Positions 8,630 to 16,465 of a DNA stretch of 64,000 nt are shown piece by piece. The stretch is taken from positions 1 to 64,000 of the forward strand of contig NZ_JAUYTT010000008.1 of NCBI RefSeq assembly GCF_030695035.1. The letters run 5' to 3'. The translations under genes were made by a program, and so were the position numbers. This DNA is from Frigidibacter sp. GTDB lineage: Bacteria > Pseudomonadota > Alphaproteobacteria > Rhodobacterales > Rhodobacteraceae. Numbering within the stretch: the stretch's first letter is position 1; each line of letters starts with the position of its first letter. Below the pieces are notes generated by a model, which ran no database searches, had not been told where the DNA came from, and worked only from the letters and a program-made list of their open reading frames with translations.

Positions 8630-9592
8630 TCAGGCCTGCGGCCGCAGCCAGGGCAGCCGCAGCCCAACGGGCAGCCCAAGTCCGCGGCGCCGCGGCAGCA
8701 GCCGCGACCAGCGCGGGGCCAGCGGCAGCGCCAGCGCGGCGCGCAGACGGGCAGGGGTCGTCGCCCCCCGGTCGAACAGGAAGGCGCGGTAGAGCGCGAA
8801 CACCCCCGGCCTCCGATAGGCGCTCCAATGGCAGATATAGGCGCCGGGGCCGGTGATGCGGAAGCCAAGCCCCGCCAGCGCCTCGGGCGCGCCTTCATGG
8901 TCCAGCTGCAGATCGACCCAGTTGGCGCGCGGCTGCGGCAACCCGTGGCCAAGGCCCCGCCGCACCCCGCCCGCCACCAGCAGTTCCAGCCCGAAGTCGA
9001 AAAGGTCATTCTCGCGCGTGGTGACATTCATCACCTCGGCGGCGCGCCCCGCCGGGCTGTCCATCGCCGCCGCCGCCGTCGCCTGCAACTCCGCCGCCGC
9101 CAGCAGCACCGCCCGGCCGATATCGCCCGCGTTCAGCAGCGGCAGCGCCGCCAGCACCACCCGCGCCCCCAGCGAATGCGCCACCACATCCACCGGGCGC
9201 TGCGGATCCAGCCGCCGGATCAGCGCCACCAGCGCCGCCAGCCCGGCCCCCGCCCGCGGCGCCGCCTGCCAGGCCCGCCAGATCGTGCCGCGCGCTTCCC
9301 AGCCAAAGGCAATCGCCAGCCCCTCCGACGGCTCGCCCCGGCCAAAGCCCAGATGCCGCGGCCAGGACACCGCCTTGCCGAAGTCGGGCGAGGGGTCGAG
9401 CGACAGGATATGCCGATGCGGGCTGTGCCGGTCCACGCTGGGGGAAAAGCGGAAGCCGTGGATCATCACCACCACCGGCGCGCCGGGGCGCAGGGCGGCC
9501 AGGGCTGCGGCAAGCTGCATCTCGACAGGCCCGGCAGCGGCGTCCGCCGGGACAAGCGAGGCCTCCTGCACATTCACCTGGACGAGGGCCAT
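8630..9592 (-). CDS. Alpha/beta-fold hydrolase
   Basis: A 320-residue protein with alpha/beta-hydrolase hallmarks: VVVMIHGFRFSP (HG oxyanion strand-loop) and VDVVAHSLGARVVLAALP, where AHSLG is the nucleophile elbow with the catalytic serine. A later histidine, perhaps in YICHWSAYR, could complete the triad. This resembles the DUF900-type esterase group found in Rhodobacterales. No signal peptide is seen, so a cytosolic location is likely, and the substrate is unknown. The ATG at 9592 has GGAG about eight bases upstream. The C-terminus is rich in Arg/Leu/Pro and may be disordered. Confidence 0.8.
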   Translation of the reverse strand: MALVQVNVQEASLVPADAAAGPVEMQLAAALAALRPGAPVVVMIHGFRFSPSVDRHSPHRHILSLDPSPDFGKAVSWPRHLGFGRGEPSEGLAIAFGWEARGTIWRAWQAAPRAGAGLAALVALIRRLDPQRPVDVVAHSLGARVVLAALPLLNAGDIGRAVLLAAAELQATAAAAMDSPAGRAAEVMNVTTRENDLFDFGLELLVAGGVRRGLGHGLPQPRANWVDLQLDHEGAPEALAGLGFRITGPGAYICHWSAYRRPGVFALYRAFLFDRGATTPARLRAALALPLAPRWSRLLPRRRGLGLPVGLRLPWLRPQA

Positions 9593-9723
9593 CCCGCAGC
9601 CTCCACAAGATCTGGTATCCGTGTAGCCCCAACCTGCGACACCTGAGTGAATGCTGCGTTACAGCACCGTGACGGCGCCCCCGGCCTGCCGTCCAAGGCG
9701 CGCCTTCCCCCTTCTTGCTGGCA

Positions 9724-9809
9724 GAAATATCCCGGGGGTCCGGGGGCAGCGCCCCCGCCTTGGCCCCCGAGCCCAACCCGCCATTCGTTTTGGCCCAAAT
9801 ATCCCGGGG
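9724..9809 (-). repeat. Two copies of the ATATCCCGGGG intergenic repeat
   Basis: GAAATATCCCGGGGG at 9724-9738 and CCAAATATCCCGGGG at 9795-9809 lie in the same orientation about 70 bases apart. They belong to the dispersed family described at 29-91 and elsewhere. Confidence 0.7.
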
Positions 9810-9821
9810 TGAGGAGCATCA

Positions 9822-9846
9822 GGAAACGCTCCAGTGGAGCGTTTCC
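9822..9846. repeat. Palindromic repeat, copy 1 (GGAAACGCTCCA / TGGAGCGTTTCC)
   Basis: Perfect 12-base inverted arms separated by one G, followed a few bases on by CGAACGCC. The same element occurs twice more at 16305-16329 and 16377-16401, with conserved flanks (AT[G/C]AGG before, CGAACGC after). Confidence 0.85.
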
Positions 9847-9948
9847 GCGACGAACGCCCACCGCCGGGGGCGGTGGGCTGGGGGGCTGGCCCCCGGCTTG
9901 GCCCCGCCCTTGACGCGGCCTCCCACGCGCGGTAACTCCCGCGAACGA

Positions 9949-10000
9949 CCGTGGCGATTTGTCCCCCGATTGCGGGCCACGTTAAACAATCCGCTAAAGT
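9949..10000 (+). promoter_or_regulatory. SAM-II riboswitch upstream of metZ
   Basis: The 5' stem CGTGGC (9950-9955) pairs with GCCACG (9976-9981). The loop starts GATTTG, and the 3' part has the conserved GTTAAAC and GCTAAAG segments that form the SAM-II pseudoknot. The element was first described as the metA motif of alphaproteobacteria and sits before methionine and SAM genes, as here. Binding of S-adenosylmethionine should lower metZ expression. Confidence 0.93.
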
Positions 10001-10016
10001 GGACGGAGGCCCCCGC

Positions 10017-10050
10017 GCCCCCGCCCCCTTGAGGGCCGGGGGCTTTTCTT
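10017..10050 (+). terminator. Intrinsic terminator between SAM-II element and metZ
   Basis: Arms GCCCCCG (10017-10023) and CGGGGGC (10037-10043), extended by an inner CCC/GGG pairing, are followed at once by TTTTCTTT. An alternative left arm GCCCCCG at 10009-10015 could compete. Its place 17 bases after the riboswitch suggests control by attenuation. Confidence 0.75.
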
Positions 10051-10067
10051 TGCCGGAGGATCGGCTG

Positions 10068-11243
10068 ATGACCGACTGGAACACCCGCACCAAACTCGTC
10101 CACAGCGGCACCCGCCGCAGCCAATATGGCGAGATGGCCGAGGCGATGTTCCTGACCCAGGGCTTCGCCTATGACAGCGCCGAACAGGCCGAGGCGCGGT
10201 TCGTCGCTTGCGGCGATGACGAGTTCATCTATGCCCGCTACGGCAACCCCACCACGCGGATGTTCGAGGAGCGGATCGCCGCGATCGAGGGCACCGAGGA
10301 TGCCTTTGCCACCGCCAGTGGCATGGCGGCGGTGAATGGCGCGCTGTTTTCCTTCCTGCGGCCGGGCGACCATGTCGTCGCGGCGCGGGCGCTGTTCGGC
10401 TCCTGCCTCTATGTGCTGGAACTGCTCGCGAAATTCGGGGTCGAGGTCACGCTGATCGACGGGTTGGATCTGGACGCCTGGCGCGCCCATGTCCGCGCCG
10501 GCACCAAGGCGGTGTTCCTTGAATCGGTGTCGAACCCGACGCTGGAGGTGATCGACATCGCTGGCGTGGCGGAGATCGCCCATGCCCACGGCGCGCTCGT
10601 CGTGGTGGACAACGTCTTCGCCACCCCGGTCTTCTCGCAGGCGGTGGCGCTCGGCGCCGATGTGGTCGTCTACTCGGCCACCAAGCATATCGACGGCAGC
10701 GGCCGCGCCCTTGGCGGGGTGATCTGCGGCACGCGCGACTTCATCCGCGGCGTGGCAGAGCCCTATCTCAAGCATACCGGCGCGGCGATGAGCCCGTTCA
10801 ACGCCTGGATCATGCTGTCGGGGATGCAGACGCTGGACCTGCGGGTGCGCGCCCAGGCCGCCAATGCGCAGGCGCTGGCCGAGGCGCTGGAGGGGCATCC
10901 GAAGCTCAGCTCTGTGATCTTCCCGGGACTGCCCGCCCACCCCCAGCACGCCATTGCCATGGCGCAGATGGGCTCGGGCGGCACCATCGTGACCTTCGAT
11001 GTGGCGGGCGGGCGCGATGCCGCCTTCCGCTTCCTCAACGCGCTCGAGATCATCAAGATTTCCAACAACCTTGGCGATGCCAAATCCATCGCCACCCATC
11101 CCGCGACCACGACGCATCAGCGCCTGCCCGAGGATCAAAAAACCCTTCTCGGCATCACCCCCGGCCTGATCCGCCTTTCGCTGGGGATCGAGGATGGCCG
11201 CGACCTGATCGCCGACGTGATGCGGGCGCTGGACGCCACCTGA
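10068..11243 (+). CDS. metZ: O-succinylhomoserine sulfhydrylase
   Basis: PLP enzyme of the Cys/Met metabolism family that makes homocysteine directly from O-succinylhomoserine and sulfide. The 391-residue product has ARYGNPTTRMFEERIAAIEG, then ATASGMAAVNGALFSFLRPG and YSATKHIDGSGRALGGVI, with predicted PLP lysine K206. SIATHPATTTHQRLPEDQ and then PGLIRLSLGIED close the fold. The KHIDGSGR segment is typical of MetZ rather than MetB. The ATG at 10068 follows GGAGGA by a short spacer. Control by the upstream SAM-II element fits the role. The stop overlaps the next gene's start by one base, so the pair is an operon. Confidence 0.93.
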   Translation: MTDWNTRTKLVHSGTRRSQYGEMAEAMFLTQGFAYDSAEQAEARFVACGDDEFIYARYGNPTTRMFEERIAAIEGTEDAFATASGMAAVNGALFSFLRPGDHVVAARALFGSCLYVLELLAKFGVEVTLIDGLDLDAWRAHVRAGTKAVFLESVSNPTLEVIDIAGVAEIAHAHGALVVVDNVFATPVFSQAVALGADVVVYSATKHIDGSGRALGGVICGTRDFIRGVAEPYLKHTGAAMSPFNAWIMLSGMQTLDLRVRAQAANAQALAEALEGHPKLSSVIFPGLPAHPQHAIAMAQMGSGGTIVTFDVAGGRDAAFRFLNALEIIKISNNLGDAKSIATHPATTTHQRLPEDQKTLLGITPGLIRLSLGIEDGRDLIADVMRALDAT

Positions 11244-11704
11244 TGCATCTGCGCCCCTACGATCCGCAGGATGCCGGGGCGCTGGCTGGGATATTCTTCG
11301 ACGCGGTCCGCATCGGCGCCGCGCCGAAATACCCGGCCGAGGCGCTGCAGGCCTGGGCGCCGGAGCGCCCCACGGCCGAGGTCTGGGACGAGCGGCTCGC
11401 CGACCTCTGGACCGTGGTGGCCGAGGATGAAGGCATCCCCTGTGGCTTCATGTCCCTCGCGGCGGATGGCCTTCTGGACCTCGCCTTCGTCGCCCCGGAC
11501 TGGCGCGGCCGTGGCCTTGCCGATGCCCTGCTGGCTGCGGTGCTGGACGAGGCGCGGGGTCGCCCCATGCCGGGCCTGAAGACCGAGGCCAGCCGCATGG
11601 CGCGCCCCTTCTTCTTGCGCAACGGCTGGACGCTGGATGCCGCCCAAGAAGTGGAGCGCAATGGCGTGCGGATCGAGAATTTCCGCATGAGCCTCCGCTT
11701 CTGA
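11243..11704 (+). CDS. GNAT family N-acetyltransferase
   Basis: Cytosolic 153-residue protein with the GNAT fold. It starts MHLRPYDPQDAGALAGIFFD. The acetyl-CoA loop is LAFVAPDWRGRGLADALL (R/Q-x-x-G-x-G/A type), and the C-terminus has ARPFFLRNGWTLDAAQEVER, the common FYeknGF-like strand. It resembles the E. coli YafP group. The start ATG overlaps the metZ stop (TGATG), so translation is probably coupled and expression follows SAM control. The substrate is unknown; its link to methionine synthesis is inference from position only. Confidence 0.85.
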   Translation: MHLRPYDPQDAGALAGIFFDAVRIGAAPKYPAEALQAWAPERPTAEVWDERLADLWTVVAEDEGIPCGFMSLAADGLLDLAFVAPDWRGRGLADALLAAVLDEARGRPMPGLKTEASRMARPFFLRNGWTLDAAQEVERNGVRIENFRMSLRF

Positions 11705-11839
11705 CCGCGCCACCTTGGCGGACCTGTTGCCGGACGCGCCCGAAATGCCTAGATGTGATCCGTGGCAGCCTGTGCCCCGTAGCCTGATGACATTGAAGGC
11801 GGGCAGCGAAAGTCCGCCGGAACCGCAAGGACGCGACCC

Positions 11840-12940
<1,101 letters not shown>

Positions 12941-12989
12941 GCCTCAAAGGGCCGTGACGTTTGCCTTCCAGGATTTCGGCCGTTGACGA

Positions 12990-13055
12990 AATTCTGATGT
13001 GCCCGCCCCCCTTGGCGGGCACATGCGTGCCAACCGGGGCGGACCCATCAGAATT
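12990..13055. repeat. Nested inverted repeat
   Basis: Perfect 10-base outer arms (AATTCTGATG at 12990-12999, CATCAGAATT at 13046-13055) enclose a perfect 9-base hairpin (GTGCCCGCC, loop CCCCTT, GGCGGGCAC). Confidence 0.8.
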
Positions 13056-13117
13056 GGAACAGTGGGGCCAAGCCGCAACCCCCTTGCCCTGCGGCTTGCG
13101 CCTTCGGGCAACCGTCG

Positions 13118-13146
13118 CAGGTGACTTGCCACTGGCAAGTCACCTG
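13118..13146. repeat. 13-base perfect hairpin
   Basis: CAGGTGACTTGCC and GGCAAGTCACCTG are separated by only ACT. No T-run follows. It could be a protein-binding palindrome or an RNA stem. Confidence 0.8.
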
Positions 13147-13260
13147 ATCGCGCCGGGGGCCCGGGCCCGCAGATCACGCCGCGAATGGCCGATGGTTAGG
13201 GTCCGCACTGCCGCCCCCATCTTGACAGCGGGCTGCACTGCGGCAAAGGCTCGCGCCATC

Positions 13261-14709
13261 ATGCTCGACCTTCGCCCCGTGGGCTATATCATCGGCCTCA
13301 TGCTTGCGGTGCTCGGCGCGCTGATGGCCGTGCCGTTGCTGGTGGACGCAGCGGCCGGGAACCCCAACTGGTGGGCCTTCCTCGAAAGCGCCTTCATCAG
13401 CGGCTCGGCCGGCGTGTTCCTTGCGCTGACCAACTACAACGCCCTCGGCCGCAGCCTGACCCTGCGCCAGGCCTTCCTCGTCACTGTCGGCATCTGGGCC
13501 TTCCTGCCGCTGTTCGGCGCGCTGCCCTTCATGCTGGGGGGCCCGAGGGCCGGCTTCACCGATGCCTATTTCGAGGCGGTGTCGGGCATCACAACCACCG
13601 GCTCGACAGTGTTCGTGGGCCTCGATGACTTCCCCCCCGGCCTCAACCTCTGGCGCGGGATGCTGAACTGGACAGGCGGGCTCGGCATCGCCTTCCTCGC
13701 CATGATCTTCTTGCCGGTGATGCGCGTCGGCGGCATGCAGTTCTTCCGCACCGAAGGCTTCGACACGCTTGGCAAGATCCTGCCGCGGGCCGCCGACATT
13801 GCCCGCTCGCTGGCGCAGGTCTATGCCGGGCTGACGGTTGCCTGCCTCGGCGTCTACCTGCTGATCGGCATGACGCCGCTCGATGCGGCCGTCCACGCGA
13901 TGGCGAGCATCGCCACGGGGGGCTTTTCGCCCTCGGATACCTCGTTCAACAAGTATCAGGGCGCGGGCGAGTATGCCGGGGCGCTGTTCATGATCCTCGG
14001 CAGCCTGCCCTATATCCGCTATGTGCAGCTGGTGAACGGCTCTGCCCGCCCGCTCTGGCGCGACCCGCAGGTGCGCGCCTATCTGCGCTGGATCTGCTAC
14101 GCGGTAGGCTCCGTCACGCTCTGGCGCATCGCGACCAGCGACATGGCGCCGGAGCCCGCCTTCCGCGAGGCGCTGTTCAACCTCGTCTCGATCATCTCCT
14201 CGACCGGGTTCTTCTCGGGCAGCTTCCCCGGCTGGGGATCGTACATGATGGCCGTGGCGTTCTGGATCGGCATCATCGGCGCCTGTTCCGGCTCCAGCGC
14301 CGCGGGGCTGAGCGTGTTCCGGGTGCAGCTGATGGGGCAGGTGGTGGTGGCGCAGATCCGCCGTCTGCACGCCCCGCACCGGGTGGCGCTGGTCAAGTAT
14401 GACGGGCGCAGCGTCGACGAGGACACGTTGAACGCGCTGGTGATGTATATCTACGGCTATGTGGTCACCCTTGGCGTGTTGACCGTGCTGCTGACCTTCT
14501 TCGGCATCGACATGGAATCGGCTTTGTTCGGGGTTTGGACGTCGATCGGCAATATCGGCTATGGCTTTGGCCCGATGGTGGCGCGCACCGGCACCTTCGT
14601 CGATTTCCCCGATGCGGCGAAATGGGTGATGATCGTAGCGATGCTGATGGGCCGGCTGGGGCTGCTGTCGCTGTTCGTGCTGGTGCTGCCGCGGTTCTGG
14701 CGGTCGTAG
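13261..14709 (+). CDS. trkH: TrkH-family potassium uptake protein, copy 1
   Basis: Membrane subunit of a Trk-type K+ uptake system, 482 residues with about ten hydrophobic helices. The four pore loops can be seen: SGITTTGSTVF, IATGGFSPSD, ISSTGFFSG and IGNIGYGFG, each with the filter glycine. LRPVGYIIGLMLAVLGALM starts the protein, and GWGSYMMAVAFWIGIIGACS with SGSSAAGLSVFR follows pore loop 3. The ATG at 13261 matches the start of copy 2. The frame is open upstream across the structured leader, but without family sequence. The cytosolic partner TrkA is not in the window. Confidence 0.93.
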   Translation: MLDLRPVGYIIGLMLAVLGALMAVPLLVDAAAGNPNWWAFLESAFISGSAGVFLALTNYNALGRSLTLRQAFLVTVGIWAFLPLFGALPFMLGGPRAGFTDAYFEAVSGITTTGSTVFVGLDDFPPGLNLWRGMLNWTGGLGIAFLAMIFLPVMRVGGMQFFRTEGFDTLGKILPRAADIARSLAQVYAGLTVACLGVYLLIGMTPLDAAVHAMASIATGGFSPSDTSFNKYQGAGEYAGALFMILGSLPYIRYVQLVNGSARPLWRDPQVRAYLRWICYAVGSVTLWRIATSDMAPEPAFREALFNLVSIISSTGFFSGSFPGWGSYMMAVAFWIGIIGACSGSSAAGLSVFRVQLMGQVVVAQIRRLHAPHRVALVKYDGRSVDEDTLNALVMYIYGYVVTLGVLTVLLTFFGIDMESALFGVWTSIGNIGYGFGPMVARTGTFVDFPDAAKWVMIVAMLMGRLGLLSLFVLVLPRFWRS

Positions 14710-14734
14710 GGGCGCGCTTTGGCCGGCCAAGGCG

Positions 14735-14800
14735 GGGGGCGCTGCCCCCCGGCGGCCGTTGGCCGCTCCCCCCGGGATATTTCAGCAAAGAAGAGGGGGA
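14735..14800 (+). repeat. GGGATATTT intergenic repeat between trkH copies
   Basis: CCCCCCGGGATATTTCAGCA with a following AAGAAGAGGGGG, preceded by a GGGGGCGCTGCCCCC hairpin. It is one of the dispersed family and lies in the 137-base gap between the two trkH genes. Confidence 0.7.
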
Positions 14801-14846
14801 AGGGGGACGGCTTGACACCCCGGCGCGCTGCGGCCAAGCCTGCGGG

Positions 14847-16295
14847 ATGATCGACCTGCGCCCCGTCGGATATATCATCGGTCTGCTGATCACCACGCTG
14901 GCGGCGGTGATGCTGATCCCGATGGTGGTGGATCTCAGCCAGGACGACCCGCATTGGTTCGCCTTTCTGGAAAGCGCGATCATCACCGGCGCGGCGGGCG
15001 GCTTTCTGGCACTCGCTTGCCGCAGCCAGGAGCGGCGGGCACTGACCCTGCATCAGAGCTTCGTGCTGACCTCGGGGATCTGGCTGATGGTGCCGCTGTT
15101 CGGCACGCTGCCCCTGATGCTGGGGGCGCCCGGCCTCGGGTTCACCGATGCCTATTTCGAGGCGATGTCGGGCGTGACCACCACCGGCGCCACCGTGATC
15201 GTGGGGCTTGACGATCTGCCGCTGGGGGCCAACCTCTGGCGGGGGCTGCTGCAGTGGCTGGGGGGGCTCGGCATCGTCATCGTGGCGATGATCTTCCTGC
15301 CGATCATGAAGGTCGGCGGGATGCAGTTCTTCCGCTCGGAAGGTTTCGACACGCTTGGCAAGATCCTGCCGCGGGCGATGGACATTTCCTCGGCGCTGAT
15401 CCGCGTCTATCTGGCGCTGACCATTGCCTGTGCCTCGGCCTATGCGCTGCTTGGGCTGTCCCCGTTCGATGCGGTGATGCATACGCTGACCACCGTTTCG
15501 ACCGGCGGGTTCTCCTCCTATGACGCCAGCTTCACCGCGCTGCCCGATGCCTCCGAGGTTGCGGCCTCGGTGTTCATGATCCTCGCCTCGCTGCCCTTCA
15601 TCCGCTACGTGCAGCTGGCGCAAGGGCAGGGCGGGCCGATCTTCCGCGATGTGCAGGTGCGCGCCTTCATTCGCTGGATCGCCTATGCGGTGGCGGTGCT
15701 GGTCGCCTACCGGCTGATCCGCCATGATCTGGCCTTTGTCGACGTGGTGCGCGAGACCAGTTTCAACGTGATCTCGGTGATGACCGGCACCGGCTTTGCC
15801 TCGGGCGATGTCACCACCTGGGGGCATATGACGCTGGTGGTGCTGGTGATGCTGGGGCTGGTCGGGGGGTGCTCGTCCTCGACCGTCTGCTCGATCAAGG
15901 TGTTTCGTTGGCTGATACTTTTGGGCGCGATCCGCGCGCAGATCCGCCGGTTGCACAGCCCGCACCGGGTTCAGCCGATCCGTCTCGATGGGCGGGTGGT
16001 GGATGAGGACGTGATCAGCTCGGTGATGGCCTTCTTCACGCTGTTCATGGTCACCTTCGGCGTGCTGATCGTGGCGCTGTCCTTGACAGGGCTGTCCAGC
16101 CAGACCGCCATCACCGCCGCCTGGACCTCCATCGCCAATGTCGGGCCCGCCTGGGGGCCGGAGGTGAGCTCCACCGGGGCGATGGACGGGTTTCCCGCCG
16201 CCGCCAAGTGGGTGATGATTGTGGGGATGTTCCTGGGGCGGCTGGAGCTGCTGTCGGTGTTCGTGCTGCTGATGCCGAGGTTTTGGAGGGGGTGA
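14847..16295 (+). CDS. trkH: TrkH-family potassium uptake protein, copy 2
   Basis: Second TrkH of exactly the same length as copy 1 (482 residues) and alignable end to end: MIDLRPVGYIIGLLITTLAA, pore loops SGVTTTGATVI, VSTGGFSSYD, MTGTGFASG and IANVGPAWGPEV. The fourth loop differs from copy 1 (NVGPAW against NIGYGF) and could change selectivity or gating. Otherwise the helices and the VGGCSSSTVCSIKVFRW segment are conserved. The tandem arrangement points to local duplication followed by divergence, although both copies may also be ancestral in this family. The ATG at 14847 follows GCGGG. Function as a K+ or Na+-coupled K+ uptake subunit is inferred from the family. Confidence 0.92.
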   Translation: MIDLRPVGYIIGLLITTLAAVMLIPMVVDLSQDDPHWFAFLESAIITGAAGGFLALACRSQERRALTLHQSFVLTSGIWLMVPLFGTLPLMLGAPGLGFTDAYFEAMSGVTTTGATVIVGLDDLPLGANLWRGLLQWLGGLGIVIVAMIFLPIMKVGGMQFFRSEGFDTLGKILPRAMDISSALIRVYLALTIACASAYALLGLSPFDAVMHTLTTVSTGGFSSYDASFTALPDASEVAASVFMILASLPFIRYVQLAQGQGGPIFRDVQVRAFIRWIAYAVAVLVAYRLIRHDLAFVDVVRETSFNVISVMTGTGFASGDVTTWGHMTLVVLVMLGLVGGCSSSTVCSIKVFRWLILLGAIRAQIRRLHSPHRVQPIRLDGRVVDEDVISSVMAFFTLFMVTFGVLIVALSLTGLSSQTAITAAWTSIANVGPAWGPEVSSTGAMDGFPAAAKWVMIVGMFLGRLELLSVFVLLMPRFWRG

Positions 16296-16304
16296 GCGGG
16301 ATGA

Positions 16305-16329
16305 GGAAACGCTCCAGTGGAGCGTTTCC
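16305..16329. repeat. Palindromic repeat, copy 2
   Basis: GGAAACGCTCCA, G, TGGAGCGTTTCC with perfect 12-base arms, followed by CGAACGC seven bases on. It lies just after the trkH stop. Confidence 0.85.
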
Positions 16330-16376
16330 TCCGCGAACGCACGATTCGCAAGGATCGGGCCGGGAGGGCGGGATGA

Positions 16377-16401
16377 GGAAACGCTCCAGTGGAGCGTTTT
16401 C
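16377..16401. repeat. Palindromic repeat, copy 3
   Basis: GGAAACGCTCCA, G, TGGAGCGTTTTC, with one mismatch in the last arm, followed by CGAACGCC. It stands 47 bases after copy 2 in the same orientation, with the same ATGAGG flank. Confidence 0.85.
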
Positions 16402-16465
16402 AGCGCCGAACGCCCGAGGCAACTGCCGAGGGCCGGGAGGGGCAGCGTGCCCCGCCCCCCTCACC

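Larger units (their letters stand above)
9593..9948. other. Gene-free stretch with two repeat types upstream of the SAM-II element
   Basis: No gene seen. It holds two copies of the ATATCCCGGGG intergenic repeat (near 9724-9738 and 9795-9809) and one copy of the GGAAACGCTCCA palindrome (9822-9846). The metZ promoter should lie at the right end, just before 9949, but no clear -35/-10 pair stands out. Confidence 0.6.
12941..13260. other. Gene-free, strongly folded stretch between folE2 and trkH
   Basis: About 320 bases with no supported gene and several perfect inverted repeats. An outer stem AATTCTGATG/CATCAGAATT (12990-12999, 13046-13055) encloses GTGCCCGCC/GGCGGGCAC (12999-13007, 13014-13022). 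AAGCCGCA/TGCGGCTT follows (13070-13077, 13090-13097). Then comes a 13-base stem CAGGTGACTTGCC/GGCAAGTCACCTG (13118-13130, 13134-13146). A TTGACA at about 13223 could be a -35 box for trkH but the -10 is poor. The density of stems suggests a structured RNA or leader. Confidence 0.6.

Noticed and set aside
11705-11839. Riboswitch or Zur site upstream of folE2
   Set aside because: Only a small GGCGG/CCGCC hairpin is present; no B12 box, preQ1 or Zur palindrome was matched.
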